A DNA stretch of 64,000 nucleotides from Rhizopus sp. PT2906. Its lineage: Eukaryota > Mucoromycota > Mucoromycetes > Mucorales > Rhizopodaceae. Where the stretch lies: the NCBI GenBank assembly GCA_025529335.1, contig JAMYHX010000220.1:1-64000 (forward strand). The letters run 5' to 3'. The position numbers were made by a program, and so were the translations under genes. The notes below the pieces were generated by a model. The model made no database searches. It saw nothing but the letters and a program-made list of their open reading frames with translations, and had not been told where the DNA came from. This document shows, piece by piece, positions 11,365-22,806 of this stretch (positions are counted from its first letter, which is position 1; every line of letters starts with the position of its first letter).

Positions 11365-12723
11365 ATGGGAATAAAACAATCTCGATATCACCGTTATAAC
11401 CGCAGCTATAATCATCAACATAAGCCAAGAGATAATTCACCTCGGAGAGAGAGTGTGAATACAAACACTACATCTGGTGTTTCCCAATCAAATAATTCAG
11501 TTACCATTGACGGGAGACAATATTATCAAGATGAGACAAGTACTTATATTTTACCAAGAGATGAGATAGAGCAAGATAGACTTAATTCAGTAACTATAAG
11601 AAGCTATACTCATTCATTTAACTCACTTTCTATCAGCAACACTTTACTGTGAAAGCAATGTTCAATGGGTATACACGTATAATTATTCATATATATTGAC
11701 CTGTATAGCTAATATTTACATTATTTGCAGTAAGAACATTTTAGATTCCATTCAAAGGATATTACCCAAAGAAGCGTCCGTTCTTGATCTTGGTTGTGGT
11801 ACGGGCTGTTGGGTGATGGTAAACTTTATAGAATAGTTGATTATAACTGTATCATTCATCACACACATACACACGTTTTACTAGGAACTAGCTGTAGAGT
11901 ATCCAGAGTATCGATTTACAGGTGTTGATGTAACAGACATGTTTCCGACAACGATCAGACCAGAGAATGTTAATTTTGAAATATATAATGTCCTTAGTGG
12001 ACTACCTTATCCTGATAACACGTTTGATTTTGTAAATATGCGTTTCATGCTATCTGCCTTTGCGGTATCCGACTGGCCAGTTGTCTTAAAAGAGACATAT
12101 CGTGTATTAAAACCAGGCGGAGTTATTGAGCTCATGGAAACACAGTTTCCTGTAAGTTCTTAAGTTGATAAAGTGTCTAGATGTGCTGACTTTAGTTTAC
12201 ATATAGGAAAATGACAGGGTGCCCATTGTACGAACTGTAAATGAAGCATGTAAGTTTCTAAAGAAAGAAAGGATTATCAAATTCATACTTATATCTTTTC
12301 AGTTTACGAAATGCTGAGAGAAAATGGAAAGGACCCGTGCACAGCAGCTAAATTTGGTACAATGCTGAAAGAACAACATTTTAAGGTTATCGAAAGACAA
12401 GAGCGGTCTTTGACATATAGTATGTACACATTCTATGCGCAATTTCAAACATGTTGACTCAATGGACCTATATAGAAAAGCCATTAGAGCCTATCAGTAG
12501 AGAAATGCTTGGAAATTGGAAAATGGCTATGCTTGCCTTAAAACCTGTATTGGTTCATAAAATCGTAGAAAATCCAGATGAATACAGCTCAGTTATTGAT
12601 GACTATATAGAAGGCCTTATAGAAGAACACTGGACACCTAAATTGATCGCTTGGGCTGCTCAAAAGCCGTTTATAGATACCAGTAATGATAATAGTAACA
12701 ATATTCTACAAGAAAGACAGTGA
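11365..12723 (+). CDS. SAM-dependent methyltransferase (class I, Methyltransf_25/11-like), 7 exons
   Basis: Seven exons keep frame: 11365-11589, 11637-11668, 11731-11818, 11885-12151, 12207-12249, 12303-12419 and 12476-12723, giving 339 aa. The first ~60 residues are polar and Ser/Asn-rich. A lead-in, GRQYYQDETSTYILPRDEIE, precedes the Rossmann fold. Motif I is VLDLGCGTGCW, an acidic GVDVTD follows, and motif post-II is VLKPGGVIELME. The C-terminal part is helical, ending in a short polar tail. The fold makes it a small-molecule or protein methyltransferase, but the substrate cannot be told. Introns are 47-66 bases; several have near-consensus GTAAGT donors. Confidence 0.85.
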
Positions 12724-13233
12724 TATCCAACATTTATACCTTTTTTAAATATACAACATACAGACTATAAACGTGCGTACATACACACACGCCTTTTTTT
12801 AACCTGACTCAAATAAACACAATAGGAATTTTCATGCTATGATTGCCAACCAGGTCTTTCCTTTTTACCATATGAGTTGAAATGATTGGCTGAATAAGCA
12901 GGTACACAATGGCCTGTAACAAAGAACAATCTTTCTTGGGATCCAATGTGAAACCAATCATAATAATAATAATAATAATAATAATGATACGTATATACCA
13001 ACTAGAATGGTACATGCGCTCGACTGGACTAGCATTATTTCCAAAAATCAATGAAGAGTAAAAGCCGCGCTTGTTAAATTTTGATGTCACATCAACTCTT
13101 GCCGTACAGAATATAAGTATATCAAGCATGAAAAGCACTGTCAGTTCTCTTGTTTCTTTGTTTCACTCTCTTATTAAAAACTGAGTATTACAAAATGAGC
13201 TTTTAAATATTCTATAAACACGGACATGTAATA
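12724..13233. other. Intergenic with ATA microsatellite
   Basis: This stretch contains the methyltransferase 3' end and a clean (ATA)n/(TAA)n microsatellite at about 12958-12985. No gene is seen. Confidence 0.5.
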
Positions 13234-14215
13234 ATGCAGGTTGATGAATACATCATTGATGAAGAGCGATATGCTCTAGAAACAGCTAGTTCACACACTC
13301 AGCATTTATATAACCAACCTATGGAGGATAATTTTGAATTAATCCCTATACAAGATAGAAGTGCAAAAGATGATTCAGATTTTTGCATGAAGGAGTTATC
13401 AACTAAGTGAGCATATACACTCTATAAGGATCAAGATAAAGTTAGATTCTTTAAACTGGTATTTGAGAGAGCTATGCGTGCTTCAGCTGCTGTAAAGCAA
13501 TTAGGCATTCATGTTCACACCACTCAAAGATGGACTCAAATGTACAAAATGAATCCTGATAGCGATTTTATAAGTGTAAGAAAACCGGTCACTCGTATAT
13601 ACTTCATAAAGAGCACAAGTAAGCGATCTTGGAGTACATAGATAAGAATCCTTCAAGGCTTCTAAAAGCACTGTCTACAATTTTGTAAGAACATAACTTG
13701 TCATTCAAAAAAAGGCTCAATTTCATCCTGTAGATAGGAATAGTGAAGAATAAATTTAGGGACGTTTTGACTAAGTTCGTAAGTGAGAGTGTACGGACAT
13801 GGGCTTCAGAACTAATTGCGTCTTTCTCGATGAGCTTGCATTTCATATTAATTTAAAACGTAGTATGGCCTGGTCAAAGAAAGCATTGCCTGCTGTGGTT
13901 ACAGTGCCCAAGACCCGAGCACAAACAACAACAATTTTGGGTGCGATCTCTGCTTCAGGATTAATAAAGTGTAGCTTGAGAGAAGGTTATGTTGTGCTAA
14001 TGAGCACAAGAACAGTAACTGGTCATTGCTTTAGCTTTCTAAAAGCCTCGCATAGAAGCTGGGTCGATATCCACATATGAAAGGGTATTATCTTGTTATG
14101 GGTAGCGTTATAAGATCTCAAACCCCAGGCACCTGATATTGTGCAAACTGAACAAACCCTTTCTCAACAGTTTAAGATCCGTGTCTACGATCTCAATCTC
14201 TTCAACGTCATCTCT
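13234..14215 (+). pseudogene. Degenerate Tc1/mariner (IS630-type) transposase
   Basis: Several frames together spell a DDE transposase of the type common in Mucorales. An N-terminal segment, MQVDEYIIDEERYALETASS, is followed after a stop or relic intron by a helix-turn-helix-like AMRASAAVKQLGIHVHTTQRW. The catalytic part is clear from 13799: CVFLDELAFHINLKRSMAWS (first catalytic Asp in VFLDE), KTRAQTTTILGAISASGLIK, TVTGHCFSFLKAS, then in another frame YPHMKGYYLVMG, where an active enzyme would have VMDNAPIH. The second Asp has been lost there and stops and shifts are frequent. It is inactive. I could not define terminal repeats or target duplications around it. Confidence 0.75.
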
Positions 14216-14383
14216 TTTTTGTGGTAAGCCAGGATGTGTGATTACATACATCATAAGCATGACAAAGCTATTTGATTTATTACAATATGTATTGTCCGAG
14301 ATTTCACCCGCATTTAAATAAATTGCGAATGCATTATTTACAACATGAATAACAATAAATATACATATACACAAATGTGTGAA

Positions 14384-14800
14384 TCATATCATATAACCTT
14401 CAATTTCGTCTGTCCCTAGTATATCTCTCGTACCCGATCTATAACGTATCATCCATTTACCATTAGGCAATCTGTAATAGAAATTAGAGTAAGGGAATGC
14501 ATCAGTTCTTGCGTAAGTAGGACTGAATGGTGGAAGATGAAATGATGCAGCTGGTGTCTGTTGTTCATCTTGCTCTCTGCTGCCAAGATGACAACGGTAA
14601 CGACGGCAACATAAACGCCTTGCCTTTCTGTCTGATAAGTAGTCATTCACCCAATAACTACTAGAGGTTTCGGAATGCGTAGTTGCTGAAGAAGAAAGTG
14701 ATGGCTCAGTAGAGTAAAGGTGAAATAGTCGTCTTACACGATTCCAGATAGAAGATGTGCTTGATTCGCTCGATGATAAAGAATGCAGTCGCTTTTGCAT
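14384..14800 (-). CDS. Hypothetical protein, 138 aa
   Basis: This single-exon ORF has a Ser/Thr-rich N-terminus and a C-terminal block with conserved-looking aromatic and charged residues (FYYRLPNGKWMIRYRSG, then GTDEIEGYMI). The middle has a Cys/Arg-rich stretch, ARRLCCRRYRCH. There is no signal peptide or membrane span. I do not recognise the family; the compact C-terminal block suggests a small lineage-restricted domain. It lies just downstream of, and antisense to, the dead transposase. Confidence 0.55.
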   Translation of the reverse strand: MQKRLHSLSSSESSTSSIWNRVRRLFHLYSTEPSLSSSATTHSETSSSYWVNDYLSDRKARRLCCRRYRCHLGSREQDEQQTPAASFHLPPFSPTYARTDAFPYSNFYYRLPNGKWMIRYRSGTRDILGTDEIEGYMI

Positions 14801-15094
14801 GGGGAAAGATGATGTGATCAGCTATAAGAAGAAAGAGAGAAAACAATAAACTGACGTCTTTTATGGGCCTGCTTACGTTTTCACCATGACAGATGGTTTA
14901 TGCAGTCCTGGCCAGTTGCATAATCTCCCTGAACCGAATCAAGCTTAGAAAGATCCGAAACAATGTTAGGATGAATGGTTCTTCCAAGTTAGAAATAGAA
15001 ACTCACATGTCTATAAAGACCGCAACACACAACGAATTATGTTCTTTTCACTTTATTTTATACAAAGCGAAAGAAATAAAAAGGAATATACAGT

Positions 15095-16035
15095 TTAGTA
15101 GAAAGTGGTGGGTCTCTTGGCGATGAAGAGAGCACGGTGCTTCTTGTCGGCCTTGACAATACGGTGAGGCAAGGGGAAAGAAAGCTTGGGAGCCAAGAGT
15201 TGCTTGATGTATTGACGACGGACATCAGCATCCTTGATTTCAGCAACACGAATGATTTGAACGGATCTGAAACGAGCACGGTGGCGAGCAGCCATATCTT
15301 GATCTATAATTTAAACTGTTGGCATCATTTCAACATCTAACATCATCTATAACTTACAGCAAGTATCAACGGCCTCAACGCGGCTCATGGCACGGTATTC
15401 CTTGTACATGTTGTGGGTGCCAGAACGAGAATCGTAACGAATCCAGATACCAAAGTTCTTGATTTGTTCAGGGCGCTTTTCGTGAATCTAATCATTGACA
15501 TAAGCATCATTCTGTTATGATCTACCCTTTTCCCCGAAAAAAAAAAACTTACTTGGTTCAAGGCAACAATTTCACCAGCGGCCTTCTTGACCTTACGAAG
15601 CTTCTTCAAGAAGTACCAGAAACGAGACTTGGCAACAACATCGTTAGGAGCAAAGATTCTCATACGGTAGAGCTTGGGAGCAGGTTCTTGCTCAGAAGGG
15701 AGTTTACGTCCAACAACCTTTGATATGCATTAGCTTTTTGTTTCTTCTTCTTCTTCTTCTTCTTACCTGATATTCTTTCAACTAAATCCGCAAAAAAAGG
15801 AAAACAATTGAAAATTAGTAATGGTCGATTAAGAGATGAATAAATGGACAATGCACACGCGCACACGTTGCTGAGAGGAAAAGGTTAATCCATTAGGCTG
15901 TATGCATGTCATCCCAATACCCTCTCCCTCAGTTCACATATCATTTTCATCCATCCATCCATCCTTCAGTTATGTGCGCATATCTATTTCCATTCATCCA
16001 TCCATCTAAACATGATCGCTTACTCTGCAAACCAT
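15095..16035 (-). CDS. RPL20: 60S ribosomal protein eL20 (L18a/L20)
   Basis: A cytosolic large-subunit ribosomal protein. Minus-strand exons 16035-16024 (proposed), 15781-15767, 15717-15553, 15487-15358 and 15303-15095 join in frame to 176 aa. The sequence runs [25 protein letters not shown], then [18 protein letters not shown], then [11 protein letters not shown] and [20 protein letters not shown], and ends KRPTTFY; all are hallmark eL20 blocks. The first exon is the weak point. An ATG with three codons (Met-Val-Cys-Arg) and a strong GTAAGC donor fits the family N-terminus (Met-x-x-Arg-Leu-x-Glu-Tyr-Gln) and implies a 242-base first intron. Downstream introns are 49-65 bases. Confidence 0.9.
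15782..16023 (-). other. Proposed long first intron of RPL20
   Basis: At 242 bases this is four to five times longer than other introns here. It starts GTAAGCG, has a TTACTAAT branch-like site and ends GGATTTAG. It holds several CATC/CCAT short repeats (about 15949-16010). Ribosomal-protein genes often keep a long first intron near the start codon, sometimes hosting a snoRNA. I see CTGA boxes but no convincing C box, so no snoRNA is called. Confidence 0.5.
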
Positions 16036-16570
16036 ATTGTCCTTCCGTTCAGATGATAAAGAGAGAGAGATCCAATACTACCTTGGGCAGAATGCTTCAA
16101 TTACCCACTCCCGGCTCTCTGTTGGCTCCTATTGCTCTGGTGCTGCACCCCCAACTTTCTCAATCTGACCCCTAGACACACACCATTCTTCCTTGACGAA
16201 ACAGTCACATTACTTCAGTTTCTGTAATGACAGCAAATGGATATAGAGCAACTTGCACTAAAGATTGGGGTTCTTTTGGGTAACGGGATGCATAGTATGG
16301 TATATTGAACTATTCATTATTCCTTTCTTTTGCTTACCAGAATAAGTATAAACTTTGCCGGATATTTTTGATAAAGACTCGAGATTATACACGCAGCAGG
16401 CAATGCTATACTTGATCAAGAAGCTGTGAGCTTACTGCCTATGCCCGTTCTACGATATAAACTACCCATTTATTTCTTGTTGAGCCCGGTCCTATATTGA
16501 ATAGAGGTGCTCATAAATAGCAGAAGGTGTATTCAGTGCGGCATTTTAATTTGTTTTTCTTTCTTTCTTC
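16036..16570. other. Divergent intergenic region, RPL20 / GATA-finger gene
   Basis: This 535-base gap between two diverging genes must contain both promoters. Pyrimidine-rich tracts precede the GATA-finger ATG. No gene or RNA was recognised. Confidence 0.45.
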
Positions 16571-18831
16571 ATGTCAAGTTCTGCGCTTATTGCTGCCAAA
16601 AAGAGGGTCGAAGTTTCATTAAAGAAATTTGAAATACCAACAGAAAAGAAACCAGAAAAGACAAAAGAATGTAACAAGTAACTATGACAGGTTACAATAT
16701 CACAAACATGTTAATCGCCTCCTCCATTATCGTCTTTAGTGGTGTTCTTCATCTATCTTTGTTACAGTCACGTCTCAATTGGGCAACATCAATCTTTGTA
16801 AAATATAAACCAGATGGAGAACAACAACCAAGAAGAGCTCCAGCTACTCGAAGAAAGTGGCCAAATATGAGATACTTGGGATCGTGTACACTACATTTAG
16901 GTCCACACTTATTTCAAGATACAAGCTTTTATGAAGCAACTCGGTCAGAACCATGGTCGAGGATTATTGAAGCCCATCAAGGCGTTTCAGTAAAGAAAGA
17001 CGATCCTGAAGAATCAACTAATGAACAACCTAATGTAATAGATGCCGCAAGTAGTGATCAACAAAATAATAGCAGCAGCAGCAGCAGTAGTAGTAGTAGT
17101 GGTAGTAGCAATGACAACATTGAAGGGAATATAAAGGACAACCATCAGCAAGAACCACTACAACTTCAATGGACTGATGTCGTGTTTGAACTGAAAGAAG
17201 TACCAAGTGAACGTTATGTGTTTCCAAAGGAAGCGCTGATTTCCGTATGCAATAACCCAGTCGAAGTAAGTTTTCATTGATACGTGCTATTAAAACATGT
17301 ATTAAACATCTTCAAGTTGAGAGCATCGTTTGCATTGCCTCTAGATCCAGATATGGCAGACGAATTTTTTGATACACCAAAGGACAAAATACTAAAACAT
17401 GGACACAAGTATGATATAGAGTATGTTAACCATATCTTGGAAACGACAACAGAAAAACAAAAGATAGAATTACCATTTGAACAGTACGAACCAGCCAACA
17501 TTCTACTATCAAACGTGAACCTAGAGATCGTAGAGGCAGTGAAACGTGTGGTTCAGGATACAAAAGACGTAAAGAAGAGATTAGGTCTAAAAGTCAACCT
17601 GTTTCCACAAAAGAGATACATTCAATTTGATAATAATAAAGCACAAGAGATTAAAAACCTCTTGATGAGGATACAGACAGTGCCTGATATCATCACTGGA
17701 CCCATCATGGCAGAAAAAAAGAGAAATGAAATCTTGAATGCTATAAAGCTTGGTAAACGAGAGCGGGATGAAAAGTTTGAGGCTGAATGTAAGTAATAAT
17801 GAATGTATAGTACAGTGCTTATACTATCTATAGTACCCAAAACAAAAATGCCTGGTGTAAGAGACGAAAGTATGTTACGGTGTACATACTGTGGTACTAA
17901 ATATACATCCATGTGGAGACCTGGCCCTGGAGGTCATGGCACACTTTGTAATAGTTGTGGCATTCAGTGGAAACGAGGTGAAATATTGGAGGGTGCGCCT
18001 GTGATCAGCCTGAAGGAAGAAAGAAAGCTGCTATGGGAAAGAAAGCAACGAGAGAAAGCAGCTGAAGCACTAGAGATGGAAAAATTGGAAAAAGATAGCA
18101 AAAAGCTACAGAGAAAGCTCGAACGAACAGTAACAGATGCATCATGTTCAGATGGAACAAAAGGTGCTTATTTTGCAGCACAGTTGGTTCAACAGCGACA
18201 AAACAAAATCAAAAAGGACGCCTCTCCCATCAACGATCAAGCTTCAATATGTGCGTCCAATAGTTCCGGCCATATATCACTTCCTCCAACGCTTACAAAC
18301 ACCGCCAACACGACTCCACCATCAATGATGCCGATAGCACCAGGACAACAGCAACAACAACAACAACAACAACAACAGCAGCAGCAGCAAGCAAGTATTC
18401 CCGCTCCTACAACTCAGCCATTTTCTCTGTATAGTGCAGGTGGTATTCCTTTACCAACGTTGTCTATTGACTTTGGAGGAGCTCTAACGTTTTCTCATCC
18501 AAATTGTGGCATCACACTCCTGGACATCTTCTTCTCAATCAGACTATGTAAAGATGGATATGAGCAGACGACGATACAGATCGATAAAAGAGAATTGGTC
18601 AACTCATCGTTTGAAATTATAAAAGAAAGAGATGCTCAGAATACGCGAGAAATTCTAAAGATGAAGATAGCATCAGCTGAACCTAAGGCTATTAATGCCT
18701 TTGGAACTATGCTCATGATTGACAGTCAACAACCAATAACTGTACGCTTTCTAGAAAAGCTAGACCCAAGTGGTGGTGCTGTCGTTCAGAGAATCTTACA
18801 GCGATGGCTCGTTACGTTTCCTCAACAATAG
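16571..18831 (+). CDS. GATA-type zinc finger protein, 700 aa
   Basis: Four exons (16571-16677, 16740-17265, 17317-17788, 17834-18831) keep frame. The single zinc finger has the spacing Cys-x2-Cys-x18-Cys-x2-Cys in CTYCGTKYTSMWRPGP followed by LCNSCGIQWKRGEIL. The 18-residue loop and MWRPGPGG are GATA-like but differ from the usual WRR. N-terminal to it are a Ser-rich run (about 17066-17112) and an acidic helical stretch; C-terminal are a basic coiled coil (SLKEERKLLWERKQREKAAE), a poly-Gln run from a CAA/CAG repeat (about 18345-18390) and a globular end without known motifs. It is probably nuclear and DNA- or chromatin-binding. Target and pathway are unknown. It converges with the La gene, 55 bases away. 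Confidence 0.85.
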
Positions 18832-18886
18832 AAAATGATAATATTTTTAGTTTTATTAAATGATTATGATACAAACAAATGATCTT

Positions 18887-19752
18887 CTATTCAGCCTTTT
18901 CCTCTTTCTTTTCTTCTCCTACTACATTCTCCTCAGCCTTAACTTCTTCATCCTTAGCTTCTTCAGCCTTTGATGTTTCGTTTTCCTTCTTTGTTCTCTT
19001 GTTTTGTTTTGATTTGGGATCATTACGCTTTCTCTTATTTGTTCTTTCAGGTTGTTGTCTGAATGCGTTAAAGCTCTTCTTCTTTTTCTTCATGGGTTGA
19101 CCTTTATATTCTTCTTCCTTTAATTTATGATATTCAGGTCTATATAAAATAGCAAGATTATGACCATCAAATTCAACTTCCTTCAATTCAGCAATCTTCT
19201 TCGCAGCTTCAGGGTTTTCGAATTCAATGTAGGCAGATCCCTTGAACTTTTTGGTGTCATCGTGCTTCTTTAAACGAATAGCAAGTACTTTAGCCTTTTC
19301 ATTAAAGAAATCCTCCATTTTATCTTGAAGTTCAATCAAGGCTTCAACTGGCTTTTCTGCGCCTTCATCAACCAAAGGTAAACCCTTGACGTGGATAGAA
19401 CGAGAGACATGGTCTTGTTTGACGACTTCACCCTTTCTTCTGATATTTTTGTTTTCAACATCAAGCTCATAAATGTCGCTTTCTTCTTCCTTGAGAGCAT
19501 CCAAGACAGCTTGTTCATCTTCAGTAATCATTTTGACCTTTTTGAAGCCTGCAATGATGGACAAGGGAATCCCTATAGATTATATACGCGTGAATACAAT
19601 TTATATTATATATATATATATATTGAAAACTTACAGTGGTTCTCTGCATTTGCGTGAAGAGTCCAGAGATATTTGTCATATGGAAGGTTAGAGTCTGAAA
19701 AGTAAAAGTTGACCTGCTTGCGGATCTTTTGGTTATCAGTCAAAGGTGCCAT
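18887..19752 (-). CDS. LHP1: La protein (Lhp1), RNA polymerase III transcript chaperone
   Basis: La binds the UUU-OH 3' ends of new pol III transcripts such as pre-tRNA and protects them in the nucleus. Exons 19752-19635 and 19572-18887 give 267 aa. The La motif is at the N-terminus (NQKIRKQVNFYFSDSNLPYD). An RRM follows (SRSIHVKGLPL as RNP2 and FKGSAYIEFENPEAAKK as RNP1). The tail is Lys-rich, with an NKRKRN-type nuclear signal, and ends in an acidic Glu/Lys repeat. Length is close to yeast Lhp1 (275 aa) and lacks the second RRM of vertebrate La. The 62-base intron contains a TA repeat. Confidence 0.93.
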
Positions 19753-20317
19753 GATATATTTTATTGGATAAAGAAAAAAAAAAAAAAAAAGAAGAGAAAA
19801 ACTTTGGCATATATTCGTCTTCTTCGTATGTGGCTTAAATCGTCCTTTTTGATCTACACTGGGCGTACATATGCATTGACGCGCATGCGCGTAAATGAGA
19901 GTCCACACACTATGAAATAAGCCACATAAAATTATTGTTGTTTCATTAGACCAAAATAGATAGTCATATAATGATGTCCTTTGCATAAATGTTCTTTTCC
20001 GTTTGACATTGTATCCAGCATTGTACCTTCGTCTACCAAGTTGTTTCCATTACCAATTAATTATTATTCAATCATGTTTTACTTGTCTTGATAACGTTTA
20101 AACTGTTGTAGAAGAGACTTGTACAGTCATTATATCTATTTGCAGAAAAAGGACATTGAATGTTTCTCTTATAAATAATTAATAGACACATTCTTTAACA
20201 TCAAGAACATAATAGCCTTTATTAGATACATTTGCTATTACTTTTTCTTTCAAATGCATTTGTTATTGTTTTATAGAGCAGACATTTAAAAAAAAAAAGG
20301 ATACACAATTATATTTA
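19753..20317. other. Intergenic, LHP1 promoter and downstream of zinc-cluster gene
   Basis: This region contains a long A run next to the LHP1 start and a dyad TTGACGCGCATGCGCG near 19876-19891, which could be a promoter element. No gene is seen. Confidence 0.4.
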
Positions 20318-21761
20318 TTATTGATTCTTTATAAGCTTTGGCCGACCACGAGGCTTATGTTGTACATCTTTACAACCAACCTTACCGGTAGCAATACACC
20401 GACGACAAGGTCTCATGTCGTCACAACGTAGATGAGATCTCTTACAATGGTTACAGGCTTTATCTACGTTTTTCCCTTTTTTTATTTGTACACCTAAAGT
20501 GAGCGCTTTGGCTTTTTGCTTTAACAACAGCTGTTTGTCTTCTTCAGTTTCTTGTGCGGCAAGGTCTTCATGTTCTGTATCAGCCAAATCGCTTTCGAGG
20601 GTTAGTAAAGAGCTTAGGCTATCTGACACTTTCATAGACCTTTTGAGGTTACTTGAAAGTGATGATAAGGAAGAAGAAGCCGTCATGAGACAGAGACTAT
20701 TGGAACTTTTACTCTTTTCAGGTAAACGAAAAGGCGTGCTTTTTCGTCGACCTGTCTTTGGTTTTGACTTTTTCGAGGTAACTGCTTGGATGTTTGGCAT
20801 TGACTTGCGGTATTTGTGAGTGTTAGCAAGAGATGATGATGTTGTTGTTGTCGACGATGATGATGACGACGCGGATGCAGCAACGGCAGCAGCTGCGGTT
20901 GCTATATTTGCTATATTCGCAGTCATTGTCGTTTGACCATTAGGCAAGGTCCAGTCATCAAAAAGGGAGCTATTGATCGCAGTGGTCGAAAAGGGCTTCT
21001 TGATCTTGATAGTGAGTTTTTCTTGATTATCCGAATGAAACGTGCTTGTTGAAGCTGTCACGTTATAGAAAGGCCACTCGTCTTCAGAGAATACATCATC
21101 ATCATTGCCTCCTTCGTCATCACCTTCGCCGCCGCCATCCTCTTCTTCATCTTCATCGTCTTCGTCCTCGTCTTCCTCATCTTCCAAATCACTATCTTCG
21201 AATACAGTCGGTGGCATATAGTTGTCCAGATAGCCATATGGATCTTCACTATAGGGAAACAGTGTCGAATGGTGGATGGAGTCTCTCTTTGCCACAAACG
21301 AGTTAATGTCCTACAGGGACGTGTTACATACACATATACATAATCGGCCACACACACACACACACAAAACTTCCTAGATATCTTACATTGAGATTGACGT
21401 AGGCTCGAGAATTACCAGGTGATTTTACGATATTATCTGTAGGATCATTGTATATCCAGCTGTAGGATTCCTTTTGCTGATCTATGGTTTGTTGTAAAGA
21501 ATCGTCATAGGCAATTCCTAGAGGTGCATCGCAAATGATCGCGTCTTTAAGAATAGGTTTATCAAGAGGATGATTATTATACTCGTAGGGTTGAAGACAG
21601 TTTAAGTAAAGTTTATTATATGAATCTAGAGTATCATAGATGGCTGTGGAATCGTCAACGTCATCGTCTTTTGCTATAAATTTGCTTGACAATTCATCGG
21701 AACTTTCTGGTTCGGAGCCTTCGAGATTTATCAATTGAGAGTAGATCAAAGGAGAGTCCAT
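20318..21761 (-). CDS. Zn2Cys6 zinc-cluster regulator with C-terminal finger, 455 aa
   Basis: Exons 21761-21387 and 21310-20318 join in frame. The binuclear cluster is near the C-terminus: KACNHCKRSHLRCDD, then PCRRCIATGKVGC, followed by HKPRGRPKL, which resembles an AT-hook. Zn2Cys6 factors usually carry the finger at the N-terminus. The finger and its GRPKL tail resemble the Ert1/Rds2/AcuK group that controls gluconeogenesis, but the rest does not help assign it. The middle is low complexity: a long Asp/Glu block, an Ala run and Ser/Thr runs. No fungal-specific transcription factor middle domain is seen. The 76-base intron contains a CA repeat (about 21349-21368). It is probably a nuclear transcription factor. 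Confidence 0.85.
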
Positions 21762-22806
21762 GAAAAAGAAAAAATATATAATACAATAGTAATTATTAAC
21801 GGGTCTATAAAGAAGAAGAAGAAGAAGAGAGAAAAAGACGGGAGAAATGGGAGAAAGTAATGGATTGCAAGAAAGCCGACTGACAGTTACAATATATTAA
21901 GGGACCGAGAAAAAAGCATTCTTCAAGGTCCTCCATTTGATCGAAATTTAAAAAATAATATGTTTCAAAACATAAAACAATATAATCTTTTTGTCCCTGT
22001 TGTTTATGCATGTATATCTTCTGTCCTTAAAAGAGATACATAAAGAAGAAGAAGTAGGGGGAGGGGGTGACAAAGGGGACACTAATTTCCCTTTTGGTTG
22101 AACCTCCTGTCTCCTTAAAATCAAAAAATAAATCACATATTTAATCTCATTTTTTTTATTTATTTATCAAGACGTACACATACAACATACACTCTAAGGC
22201 TGTCTTTCTTTACTCTTTTCACTTGACTTTTTCTTTAAAATATCGTTACATGATGTTAAGATGGCCTTTTAACAAGAATGCATAGCTCGTTCAATAACAA
22301 ATGCACCCATATTTAAGTGAAAATAAAAAAAGTTGTTAATATTGATTTTCTGCTATTTCCCAATCTCATTCCTTTCTCCAAAAAACAATGAGAGTGTACA
22401 TCACTATGGAGCTTCGTCATAGATGGATTCTATTTGAATAACAACCATGGTGGGGTAAATAATAGTAGTAGCAGGAAAACACTTGCGTCATGATCAAGTG
22501 TTGTGTTAAACTCGAAGTAACAGATGATATGTGACAAAGAAAAAGTCAAAGAGAAAGAAATAAAGAGAGATCCTTTCTTTGCTTATGTGTTCAATAACTG
22601 TGCTTTATTATTTTTTATTTTGCCCTGCTCTTTTCTTATTGCTATTCTTTTCCCTAAATTTACGCATAATTCATATCAATTAACAAATATATATATATAA
22701 GACTCCAAAGGGGGAATATAAAGAATATATAAGAAAATCATATAAAAACAGTTTGTTTGCTTTACATGTCTCTTTTCATTTTTGCAGTTACGGATCAAAG
22801 TCATAT
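21762..22806. other. 1-kb intergenic region upstream of the zinc-cluster gene
   Basis: AT-rich with GAA/TTC and GGGGGA tracts. It holds the promoter of the zinc-cluster gene and the 3' side of the NIP30-domain gene. No coding or RNA feature is recognised. Confidence 0.45.

Noticed and set aside
14108..14374. 88-codon minus-strand ORF beside the dead transposase
   Set aside because: It overlaps the transposase relic antisense and has no recognisable domain; the charged KLLRKGL stretch alone is not enough.
15782..16023. Possible C/D snoRNA in the first RPL20 intron
   Set aside because: CTGA boxes occur, but no proper RTGATGA C box pairs with them at a suitable distance and no terminal stem is seen.
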